DNA of 64,000 nt from Veillonella magna DSM 19857 (lineage in GTDB: Bacteria > Bacillota > Negativicutes > Veillonellales > Veillonellaceae), in NCBI RefSeq assembly GCF_000428745.1, contig NZ_AUAN01000009.1:40466-104465 (forward strand), in the 5' to 3' direction. The notes under the pieces are model-generated. The model was not told the origin of the DNA, searched no databases, and saw nothing but the letters and a program-made list of their open reading frames with translations. Shown here in pieces: positions 56,760 to 64,000 of this stretch; within the stretch, counting starts at the first letter, position 1; every line of letters starts with the position of its first letter. The position numbers and the translations under genes were made by a program.

Positions 56760-56925
56760 ACAAACCGCCTCCTTCAAAGCGTAGAACCCACGCAATTGTC
56801 ATTACTGTAGTTAATTCTATGCCTTACTATTAAAATCCTTCATAACAATTATACAAATTTTGAATTTTAACATTTTGGCATAATACCCCTGTAAAAGTGC
56901 CTTCAAATTACAAAGACAACTGTCT

Positions 56926-56942
56926 AGTATATGTGATATACT
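56926..56942. promoter_or_regulatory. Palindromic operator candidate before the amino-acid permease
   Basis: AGTATAT-GTG-ATATACT, a perfect 7-bp inverted repeat 56 bases before the permease start. On the opposite strand a TATAAT at about 56850 points toward the EF-G-like gene. Confidence 0.45.
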
Positions 56943-56997
56943 GCTAAGAGATACAGTAATGGCACATGATGTGCCGAAACAAGGGAGGACTCAATCT

Positions 56998-58398
56998 ATG
57001 AAAGACGTAACTAACGACGTATCTCCGCAAGATTCGTCAACAAACAAGCATATGAAACGAGGTTTAAAAAATCGCCACATGCAAATGATTGCCCTCGGCG
57101 CTTCTGTCGGCACCGGATTATTTTATGGATCCGCACCAACCATCAAGCTCGTCGGCCCCGGTATTATTATCTCCTATTTGTTGGCAGGCATTTTTATTTT
57201 TCTCGTCATGCGCATGCTCGGTGAAATGTCCGTACGTGAACCGGTGTCCGGTTCCTTCAGCTACTTTGCCAATAAATATTGGAATGGCTTCGTCGGCTAT
57301 CTGGCCGGTTGGAATTATTGGACACTGTACATGCTGGCCGGAATGGCAGAACTAGCTGCCATTGCCGTCTATTTACAATTTTGGTTTCCCGGACTGCCGC
57401 AATGGCTGAGCACACTGCTATGCATTGTCATCATTACCTCCGTCAACCTTGTCCATGTAAAAGCCTACGGCGAAGTTGAATTCTGGGCATCCTTTATAAA
57501 AATTGCAGCCATCGTAAGTATGATACTCTTTGGCTTCTATCTCATCTTTGCTCACATGGGACCGTTCCCGCAAAACTTCAGTAATCTTTGGAATAACGGC
57601 GGCTTCTTTCCTAACGGTAGCTGGGGCTTCCTTTGCTCATTGGCCGTTGTTATGTTTTCCTTCGGCGGTGTCGAACTCATCGGCATTACCGCCGGTGAAG
57701 CCGAAGATCCGGAAAAAAGCTTGCCTCGTGCCATCAACGAATTGCTCCTTCGCATTTTGATTTTCTACATCGGCACTATGGTTGTCCTCATGACCCTGTC
57801 TCCGTGGGACAAAGTAGGCCTTACTGCCAGTCCGTTTGTTCAAATCTTCCAAGACATCGGTATTCCCGCAGCGGCCAATATTTTAAATCTCGTAGTATTG
57901 GTAGCGGCCTTATCCGTATTCAACAGCATCTTATATAGTAACTCTCGTATGCTGTATGGTCTGGCTCGGGAGGGCAATGCACCAAAGCTGTTTGGCTATC
58001 TCAGCGCTCGCGGTGTACCGCTTATTGCAACGCTGTTTTCATCGGCTATCGCTCTCATCATCGTCTTGATGACCTACCTATATCCAAGTGCGGGCGAAGT
58101 CTTCATGCATTTATTGGCGCTTGTTGTAGCCGGCCTTATTATCAGCTGGTTCGTCATCGTTGTAACGCATATGAAATTCCGTCGTACTTTCACGCGAGAA
58201 GGCCGTTTAAATGAATTAAAATTTAAATCGCTGCTATATCCGGTAAGCAATTACTTCTGCATTGCCTTCTTGCTTACGATGGTCGGTGTCATGTGGTTCA
58301 TGGATTCCATGAGAACATCCGTAATTATTCTACCGTTCTGGGTACTCTTTTTATACATTACCTATCGTATTAAAAGCCGACGAACGATAAAAAAATAA
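56998..58398 (+). CDS. Amino-acid permease (APC superfamily, AAT type)
   Basis: 466 residues with twelve helices. RGLKNRHMQMIALGASVGTG at the first helix and MRMLGEMSVREPVSGSFSYF are the signature of the AAT family (LysP, GabP, AroP, ProY). The exact substrate cannot be read from the sequence. AGGGAGG lies ten bases before the ATG at 56998; an ATG at 56959 is less well placed. Confidence 0.88.
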   Translation: MKDVTNDVSPQDSSTNKHMKRGLKNRHMQMIALGASVGTGLFYGSAPTIKLVGPGIIISYLLAGIFIFLVMRMLGEMSVREPVSGSFSYFANKYWNGFVGYLAGWNYWTLYMLAGMAELAAIAVYLQFWFPGLPQWLSTLLCIVIITSVNLVHVKAYGEVEFWASFIKIAAIVSMILFGFYLIFAHMGPFPQNFSNLWNNGGFFPNGSWGFLCSLAVVMFSFGGVELIGITAGEAEDPEKSLPRAINELLLRILIFYIGTMVVLMTLSPWDKVGLTASPFVQIFQDIGIPAAANILNLVVLVAALSVFNSILYSNSRMLYGLAREGNAPKLFGYLSARGVPLIATLFSSAIALIIVLMTYLYPSAGEVFMHLLALVVAGLIISWFVIVVTHMKFRRTFTREGRLNELKFKSLLYPVSNYFCIAFLLTMVGVMWFMDSMRTSVIILPFWVLFLYITYRIKSRRTIKK

Positions 58399-58434
58399 TA
58401 GTTTCCAAACCATTATTGTCATATGATACAATAA

Positions 58435-58480
58435 AGGGGCTGTAAGAACATGATGCATGTTCCTAACAGCCCCTATTTTT
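58435..58480 (+). terminator. Terminator of the permease gene
   Basis: Stem AGGGGCTGT/ACAGCCCCT with an inner AACATG/CATGTT stem, followed by ATTTTT. Confidence 0.75.
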
Positions 58481-58553
58481 ATGTTTGCTATTCTTATTAT
58501 AAATTTATAGAGTATCTATCATTCGTACTTAGTTATCATATAAGGAGTTTGTC

Positions 58554-59054
58554 ATGTCACTACTTATTCGCCCGGCCATGCCAGAGGATTGTGAAACCAT
58601 CGCCTACATAGAAAAGCTCTGCTTTTCATCAACCGAAGCTGCCCCTTTAGAAAGTATTCGAGAACGTCAAAAGCTATTTACGCATACATTTCTGGTAGCC
58701 TGTCTTGATACAACTATCGTCGGTTTTATTAACGGATGCGTAACCCAGCAACCACATATTACCGATGATCTGTTTCACTCTACCGCATTACATGATGATC
58801 AAGCACCTACACAAATGGTATTTAGTTTAGCCGTACATCCCGAGTATCAGCATCAAGGAATTGCTGTACGCCTTATGCACGCCTTTATCGAAATAGCTCG
58901 CATGAATAAAAAGAAACGTCTGACGCTGACCTGTAAAAAAGAGCGCATTCCTTTCTATGAGCAATTCAGCTATATCAATGAAGGTCTTGCGCAATCAACA
59001 CACGGTGGCTCTACATGGTACAACATGACCATAGACTTTCCCGAAAATCAATAA
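58554..59054 (+). CDS. GNAT family N-acetyltransferase
   Basis: 166 residues. The acetyl-CoA loop is HPEYQHQGIAVRLMHAF near residue 98, following FSLAV; RPAMPEDCETIAYIEKLCF at the start and CKKERIPFYEQFSYINEG near the end resemble arylalkylamine-type acetyltransferases. Substrate unknown. AAGGAG is six bases before the ATG. Confidence 0.9.
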   Translation: MSLLIRPAMPEDCETIAYIEKLCFSSTEAAPLESIRERQKLFTHTFLVACLDTTIVGFINGCVTQQPHITDDLFHSTALHDDQAPTQMVFSLAVHPEYQHQGIAVRLMHAFIEIARMNKKKRLTLTCKKERIPFYEQFSYINEGLAQSTHGGSTWYNMTIDFPENQ

Positions 59055-59139
59055 TACAACTACTCTCCGCCGAAATCAGACATCATCAAACTTGCCTATA
59101 CTCTATGTTTCCCCAGTAAAGCACAAGTACATGCAGGGC

Positions 59140-59182
59140 AAAAAACGGTTATAAGATAAAAAATATCTTGTAACCGTTTTTT
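59140..59182. terminator. Bidirectional terminator between GNAT and DUF1294 genes
   Basis: Stem AAAAAACGGTTA / TAACCGTTTTTT with an inner AAGATA/TATCTT, between two convergent genes. Confidence 0.8.
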
Positions 59183-59477
59183 ATATAATATGATGTATAT
59201 TGAGCCAAATCAAAAGCAGGCAATGAAGCATCAAACACAGAGGCACACCAATTCGAAATTTCCAGTGCAGTGTCTTATGATGGAAGATTCGCATTCCCAT
59301 AATAGCACCTACACTTCCTCCTATGGCCGCCAATACCAAAAGCATTATTTCAGAAACTCGCCATCTATGGTGAATAGCGCAATATTTATCCCATCCATAC
59401 GCAACTAAGGCCAATAGATTAACACCTGCCGCATAGAAGAGAATCCACTGATGGATTTCATTGTTAATCGTAAACAT
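59181..59477 (-). CDS. DUF1294 family membrane protein
   Basis: 98 residues, three to four hydrophobic helices, with YGWDKYCAIHHRWRVSEIML and GGSVGAIMGMRIFHHKTLHW, the family signature. Function unknown. AAAGGAG is seven bases before the ATG at 59477; the upstream frame is not supported. Confidence 0.88.
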   Translation of the reverse strand: MFTINNEIHQWILFYAAGVNLLALVAYGWDKYCAIHHRWRVSEIMLLVLAAIGGSVGAIMGMRIFHHKTLHWKFRIGVPLCLMLHCLLLIWLNIHHII

Positions 59478-59604
59478 ATATACACTCCTTTTAGATAGTG
59501 TAATCATTATACCATATGTTACATGATATGTATGGGCCGTCCCTTTTTTACTATGGCAACTAAACTACATATCCACAAATTTTTCGAAGGCTTTTATTTA
59601 CATA

Positions 59605-59639
59605 AATAGGGGCTGAGCAAAAATTGCTCAGCCCCTATT
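59605..59639 (-). terminator. Hairpin at the end of the serine operon
   Basis: Perfect 16-bp arms AATAGGGG...CCCCTATT with a 3-base loop, 26 bases beyond the last stop; the T run is weak (TATTTAT). Confidence 0.6.
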
Positions 59640-59664
59640 AACTCTTCCTCAGCCTAGAGTATGA

Positions 59665-60303
59665 CTATAACCCTTTTTGCTCAATACCACTGATTAGATA
59701 CCCTATATGTGCGGTAGCATTTAACGTGACAATTCTCCACGTTCCTTCATCGTACTCCAAAACATTGATACATGCATTATCCTGTTTGATCTGCCAGAAA
59801 TGGGCAACGGACAACCCCATGCAATCACAGATAATTGCTTTATTCACTGCATCATGAGCGCAAACCAACAGCGTTTGCCCGTCATAGGTCCTCGTGTATT
59901 CATCAAAAGCAGCACGCACTCGAATCCGCACATCCTCCAATGATTCACCTTCCGGCATTGTCACTTTCTCCGGTTCCGTTCGCCATAAAGCCAATTCATA
60001 TCCGTAGGTCTTAGCTACATCATCAGCCAGCTTCCCTTCCCACAGACCATGGGAAATTTCTAATAACCGATCATCCTTACGTACTGCTATTCCGTGCTTA
60101 TCTGCCGCCATCTTACACGTCAAATAAGATCGCTGCAAAGGACTGGCAACAGCTGCATCAATGGGCACCTCCGCCAAAGCAATCGCTGCCCGTTGGCCTT
60201 GCGCAATACCACGTTCTGATAACTCCGTATCCACCTGTCCTTGAAAGCGTCCTTCAATATTCCACTTCGTTTCACCATGACGAACCAATATAATTCGAAG
60301 CAT
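59665..60303 (-). CDS. Histidine phosphatase, candidate phosphoserine phosphatase
   Basis: Phosphoglycerate-mutase-like enzyme of 212 residues: catalytic LVRHGETKWNIEGRFQG at residues 6-22, the second His in LLVCAHDAVNKAI. Cobalamin phosphatase CobC and general phosphatases share this fold. It lies 48 bases after serA in the serC-serA operon and no classical SerB is seen, so it is a good candidate for the metal-independent phosphoserine phosphatase known from Hydrogenobacter. Inferred from context. Confidence 0.75.
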   Translation of the reverse strand: MLRIILVRHGETKWNIEGRFQGQVDTELSERGIAQGQRAAIALAEVPIDAAVASPLQRSYLTCKMAADKHGIAVRKDDRLLEISHGLWEGKLADDVAKTYGYELALWRTEPEKVTMPEGESLEDVRIRVRAAFDEYTRTYDGQTLLVCAHDAVNKAIICDCMGLSVAHFWQIKQDNACINVLEYDEGTWRIVTLNATAHIGYLISGIEQKGL

Positions 60304-60351
60304 AGTACCTCCTTATCTACTGTACTTAGCACATACAAGAGAGCGCGGACA

Positions 60352-61941
60352 TCAATGTTCGCAATGAATGATCTTCACGTCTTGAATACCTTCAATATTA
60401 AGCAACGCCGGAATAATCGCCGTAGGAATATCCTTATCAACACCGACTGCCATAACATTAACCCCCTTGGCATTCGATGCACCTACTTGCATACTGTTAA
60501 TGTTAATATGAGCACCGCCCAGTACCGTTGCCACCTGACCGATCATTCCCGGTTTATCCTCATGAGGAGCTACAATAAAACAACCCTTAGGTTCCAAATC
60601 AACGCGGAAATGATCCAGTGCCACAATTTTGGCTTCCTTACGATCAAATAATGTAGCCGTTACCTGATGACTGCCCGCATTGGTTTCAATAGTCAATGTG
60701 ACCGTATTCGTATAATACCGTCCTCGAGCCGTCTTCGTTTCTCGAATATCAATATGGCGTTCCTTAGCAATACCGCGGGCATTTACAAAGTTCACCGGTT
60801 GTTGTAATACCGGCGATAACAACCCCTTGAGTATAGCCGTTGTCAGCGGTGCCGTCTCCGTTTCTGCCAGTTCCCCCGTATATTCTACGGCAATACCGGA
60901 AATACGTCCGCCTGCTAAATCAATCGCAATATGGCCGATACGTTCACATACATCAAAATAAGGTTGAATCACTCGTAACGTTGCCTTTGTAATAGGCGAT
61001 GCATTGACCGCCGTAGCCACCGGTTCACCATGTAACACCTGTCGAACACCTAATGCTACATCCGTCGCTACCCCGGCTTGAGCCTCTTTTGTAGAAGCTC
61101 CGATATGAGGCGTTAATGCTACATTCGTCATAGTAATAAACGGATTATTTTCCGGAAGCAAAGGTTCCGATGCCCACACATCAATACCGGCTGCCGCCAC
61201 CTTACCACTGGCCAAGGCCTCTGCCAAAGCCTTTACATCTACAATGGCCCCGCGAGCTGCATTAATCAAACGAACACCGTCTTTCATTTTGGCGATTTCG
61301 GCAGCACCAATCATTCCTCGTGTTTCTTCCGTAAGCGGCGTGTGCAAGGTGATATAATCCGATTCGCCTAAAAGCGTATCCAAATCAACCAACTCCACAC
61401 CCAACTCCTTAGCGCGCTCCTCTGTAATATATGGATCGTAACCGATGGTGCGCATGTTAAACGCCTGTAACCGTTTGGCTACATTGGAACCAACTCGGCC
61501 TACACCGATAATCCCTACCGTTTTATCCAACAATTGAATCCCTGTAAAACTTTTTCGATCCCAACGCCCTTCTTGAATCGATTGATGGGCCTGAGGAATG
61601 CAACGTGTCACCGAAAGCATCAGCGCAATAGCATGCTCGCACGCAGCAATTGTATTCGATTCCGGCGTATTCACCACCGTAATCCCTCGGCGCGTAGCCG
61701 CTTCAAGATCAATACCGTCAATACCTACGCCGGCTCGGCCGATAACTTTTAAATTATCTGCCGCTTCAATAACCTTTTTCGTTATTCTCGTCTGACTGCG
61801 TGTAATAATGCCATCGTACTCGCCTATAATTTCACACAATTCATCCTCGGCCAAATTCTTACCAATAACAACCGTATATTCTTTTTCCAATAACTCCTTA
61901 GCTTCCTTAGCTACATCCTGTGTAATATATATTTTTTCCAT
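60352..61941 (-). CDS. serA: D-3-phosphoglycerate dehydrogenase
   Basis: First enzyme of serine biosynthesis, oxidising 3-phosphoglycerate with NAD+. 529 residues, the long type. Residues 1-310 are the catalytic part (GIIGVGRVGSNVAKRL, ARGAIVDVKALAEAL, TPHIGAST); an intervening domain follows; then a C-terminal ACT domain (PGMIGQVATVLGGAHININS). The ACT domain suggests feedback by serine. It lies 13 bases after serC. Confidence 0.95.
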   Translation of the reverse strand: MEKIYITQDVAKEAKELLEKEYTVVIGKNLAEDELCEIIGEYDGIITRSQTRITKKVIEAADNLKVIGRAGVGIDGIDLEAATRRGITVVNTPESNTIAACEHAIALMLSVTRCIPQAHQSIQEGRWDRKSFTGIQLLDKTVGIIGVGRVGSNVAKRLQAFNMRTIGYDPYITEERAKELGVELVDLDTLLGESDYITLHTPLTEETRGMIGAAEIAKMKDGVRLINAARGAIVDVKALAEALASGKVAAAGIDVWASEPLLPENNPFITMTNVALTPHIGASTKEAQAGVATDVALGVRQVLHGEPVATAVNASPITKATLRVIQPYFDVCERIGHIAIDLAGGRISGIAVEYTGELAETETAPLTTAILKGLLSPVLQQPVNFVNARGIAKERHIDIRETKTARGRYYTNTVTLTIETNAGSHQVTATLFDRKEAKIVALDHFRVDLEPKGCFIVAPHEDKPGMIGQVATVLGGAHININSMQVGASNAKGVNVMAVGVDKDIPTAIIPALLNIEGIQDVKIIHCEH

Positions 61942-61954
61942 TTGAATCTCCTCC

Positions 61955-63022
61955 TCAATGATTATTCTGAAATTCTTTCATAAACATAGCCAACGCTTCC
62001 GCTGCCTCTAACGTAACTGCATTATATAATGATGCCCGTAAACCACCTACCAGACGGTGACCTTTCAATCCTATAAAACCATGTGCCTTTGCTTGCTCTA
62101 CAAATTCCGCCTCCAGCTCAGGAGTTTCTAATGTAAACGTCACATTCATTCGACTTCTATCCTCTTTTACCGCATGGCCTCGATAAAAACCTTCACTGCC
62201 ATCGATTACAGCATAAATTTCTGCTGCCTTTTTTCGATTAAGAGCCTCCATTGCTGTAAGGCCACCCAATTTTTCTAACCACTGTAATGTTCGATTCACC
62301 GTATAAATAGAAAATACCGGCGGTGTATTATACGTAGAATCGGATTTCACATATGTTTCATAACGGAAAAATTCTGGAATATCCGTCCGGGCTCGCTCCA
62401 GCAGTGATTCCTTCACGATCACTAAAGCCGTTCCGGCCGCTCCCAAATTTTTTTGAACCCCTGCCCACACCAAATCAAATTTTGTAAAATCATAAGTTCT
62501 GGATAACATGTTAGAGGACATATCCGCAATCATCGGCACTTCTACACGAGGAAACGCTTGATACTCCGTACCGTAAATTGTATTATTAGCGCACAAATAC
62601 AAATAATCCGTATCCGCTTCTAGCTTCACTGTCTTCGGAATATACGAATACTGCTTATCTTTTGATGAAGACGCTTCATACACGGTACCATAATAAGAGG
62701 CATTTTTCATTGCCTTCGTTGTCCAAACACCTGTATCTGCATAGGCACCCTTACAGTGAAGAAAGTTCATGGCCGTCATAATAAACTGCATCGTACCGCC
62801 GCCTTGAACGAATACAACTTTATAGGAATCATCAAGCCCCGTTAGATGATGTACCAATGCCTTCGTCTCATCCAACATAACCTGAAATTCCTTAGAGCGG
62901 TGAGAGATCTCCGTAATCCCCATACCGGTCTGACGAAAATCCGTAAGATCCTCTTTTAATCCTTCCAGTACCTCTAAAGGCATTGGCGATGGGCCAGCGT
63001 TAAAATTATATACTCGCTTCAT
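61955..63022 (-). CDS. serC: Phosphoserine aminotransferase
   Basis: Pyridoxal-phosphate enzyme that makes phosphoserine from phosphohydroxypyruvate and glutamate. 355 residues. YNFNAGPSPMPLEVLE at the start, ISHRSKEF, the PLP lysine in GVQKNLGAAG and GHRLVGGLRASLYNA at the end are characteristic. First gene of the serC-serA-phosphatase operon. Confidence 0.96.
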   Translation of the reverse strand: MKRVYNFNAGPSPMPLEVLEGLKEDLTDFRQTGMGITEISHRSKEFQVMLDETKALVHHLTGLDDSYKVVFVQGGGTMQFIMTAMNFLHCKGAYADTGVWTTKAMKNASYYGTVYEASSSKDKQYSYIPKTVKLEADTDYLYLCANNTIYGTEYQAFPRVEVPMIADMSSNMLSRTYDFTKFDLVWAGVQKNLGAAGTALVIVKESLLERARTDIPEFFRYETYVKSDSTYNTPPVFSIYTVNRTLQWLEKLGGLTAMEALNRKKAAEIYAVIDGSEGFYRGHAVKEDRSRMNVTFTLETPELEAEFVEQAKAHGFIGLKGHRLVGGLRASLYNAVTLEAAEALAMFMKEFQNNH

Positions 63023-63097
63023 AGTGTCCTCCTACTCTAGTACTACATATCAAATAATTTTTCTAATCTTAACAGATAACATACATCCCTAAACACA

Positions 63098-63286
63098 AAA
63101 AGAGAAGCTGTCCCATGGGACGAGCTTCTCTTTTCTCGCGGTGCCACCCAAGTTAACACGTAAGGAAATAAGAGCAATATAACAGCAGCTTATCATCGTA
63201 GCGATACTCTTCATCAAGTCATAATCAGTTATACCTCATCATACCTATGATTGATCCTATGACTGATGCCTAACGTAACGCATACT
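63098..63286 (-). promoter_or_regulatory. T-box-like element 2 of the ser operon
   Basis: On the minus strand GGGTGGCACCGCGAG (about 63138-63152) is followed by a terminator stem (63098-63131) and TTTTT. The UGGC bulge fits a tRNA with discriminator G, as the tRNA-Ser in this window has. The ~140 bases before it fold into other hairpins (CATCAGTCATA with TATGACTTGATG); I do not find a normal stem I with specifier loop. Confidence 0.7.
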
Positions 63287-63510
63287 AAAAAAGGCTCTCA
63301 TCCTCTAAGGGACGAGAGCACCCGCGATACCACCCAAATTGCCTTACGGCCATCTTTAAACAGCTATAACGGGCATACCCGAAAGACTCTTCGCCTTCAT
63401 CTCAGGAGCGGAAGAATAACTGAACATTGACAACTCGCACCACCCGTTGCCTCTCTGAAAACGTGAGGAAATTCCTTCTCCATCATCGCCAATTTACAAT
63501 ATCTGTACAC
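63287..63510 (-). promoter_or_regulatory. T-box riboswitch element 1 of the ser operon
   Basis: On the minus strand there is a long stem I (GGAGAAGGAA / TTCC-G-CTCC at the base, GGCAAC/GTTGTC near the tip with AGAGAG and GGTGGTGCGAG loops), then GGGTGGTATCGCG and a terminator stem (63291-63319) with TTTTTT. The bulge UGGU fits a tRNA with discriminator A. The specifier loop reads TCAGTTATTC on its 3' side; the codon cannot be fixed with certainty. Confidence 0.8.
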
Positions 63511-63548
63511 ATCTATCTTAAATAGACACATGTATATTTTATATACGC

Positions 63549-63577
63549 ATTATAAATGAATTTCTCCAAAAGTGCAA
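63549..63577 (-). promoter_or_regulatory. Promoter of the serine operon
   Basis: TTGCAC (63572-63577) and TATAAT (63549-63554) on the minus strand with a 17-base spacer, about 40 bases ahead of the T-box leader. The stretch 63023-63610 contains only this promoter and the two leader elements. Confidence 0.8.
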
Positions 63578-63610
63578 GAAAAATTTTTTGCATCCCTTTC
63601 TATACCAGAA

Positions 63611-64000
63611 ACTACTGGTTAATTGTAAAATGAAACTGAACACATAAAAAATCCATAGTGACTACGCCGTGTTATGATTAAAGTAACAAAACTAGACCAA
63701 CACACGAGGTATCACTATGGACTACACTAATCATAACACATCATTGCGTACAAACAAACACCTTTCGTATGAAGAACGTTTCTACATTGAAAAGCAGCTG
63801 CAGGCTAATGTCTCGAAATCAGCCATTGCCAAAGCACTTGGTCGTTCTAGAACAACGATTCATACTGAAATCAAACGTGGCACCGTAGTACAAATCAAGC
63901 AAGGTACATCAGTACTCATGTACTTGGCCGATCGTGGTCAGGGCAGTTACGAAGCATCTAGAAAAGGTTCTTTCAATACCTTGAAGGCCGGTGCTATTGA
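63611..64000 (+). mobile_element. IS30-family insertion sequence (left part)
   Basis: The element is cut off by the window edge. Its left end appears to lie near 63611, where a 100-base non-coding lead precedes the transposase; the inverted repeat cannot be confirmed without the right end. Confidence 0.6.
63717..64000 (+). CDS. IS30 family transposase (partial)
   Basis: The first 94 codons. HLSYEERFYIEKQLQANVSK followed by SAIAKALGRSRTTIHTEIKR is the IS30-type N-terminal helix-turn-helix. The catalytic DDE part is outside the window. An ACGAGG site precedes the ATG. No damage is visible in the part present. Confidence 0.85.
   Translation, partial: MDYTNHNTSLRTNKHLSYEERFYIEKQLQANVSKSAIAKALGRSRTTIHTEIKRGTVVQIKQGTSVLMYLADRGQGSYEASRKGSFNTLKAGAI

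Overview
The window reads as the chromosome of an anaerobic Bacillota bacterium, most likely a Negativicute of the Veillonella/Dialister/Megasphaera type. The evidence is AddAB instead of RecBCD, three T-box leaders, a TPP riboswitch, ECF-type transporters and a ycsFG-kip-like 5-oxoprolinase operon. The genus is not proven by anything in the sequence. Nearly every strong ORF has a good Shine-Dalgarno site, and intergenic spaces are short and full of intrinsic terminators.

Left part (1-8800): the start of a lipoprotein or secreted-protein gene on the minus strand; a minus-strand operon pxpA - NRAMP-related permease - pxpB - pxpC for uptake and ATP-dependent opening of 5-oxoproline; a divergent LysR regulator followed by guanine deaminase and a MobA-like nucleotidyltransferase; a decayed small gene; and msrA.

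Central block (8885-25949): a complete 1,2-propanediol-utilisation microcompartment locus on the minus strand, in the order pduA-B-C-D-E-G-H-K-J-L-M-N-O-P-Q-U-V. It is followed by an unknown gene, a broken M20 peptidase gene, and a CblT/CblS-like pair that would salvage alpha-ribazole for coenzyme B12, the cofactor of PduCDE. A divergent PocR-type regulator sits upstream of pduA. PduF, PduS, PduT, PduW and PduX are not present here. Several cargo enzymes carry short amphipathic N-termini of the kind that target proteins into the shell.

Middle (26300-40650): tRNA-Ser(GGA), a secreted TPR protein, beta-carbonic anhydrase, tRNA-Gly(CCC), the addB-addA recombination helicase-nuclease operon, cyclopropane fatty acid synthase, and a three-gene ECF transporter (S domain fused to an ATPase, second ATPase, T component). 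The ECF operon lies behind a T-box whose specifier codon reads UGG (Trp), which makes it a tryptophan importer by inference.

Right part (40900-64000): the rbsKDACB ribose operon; a small membrane protein with an operator-like upstream repeat; the thiS-F-G-H-E operon under a TPP riboswitch; pirin; an MFS exporter; an EamA/YhcH pair; an EF-G-like GTPase lacking the catalytic histidine; an amino-acid permease; a GNAT acetyltransferase; a DUF1294 protein; and serC-serA plus a histidine phosphatase that is a good candidate for the missing phosphoserine phosphatase. The serine operon has a strong promoter and two T-box-like elements in series. An IS30-family element enters at the right edge.
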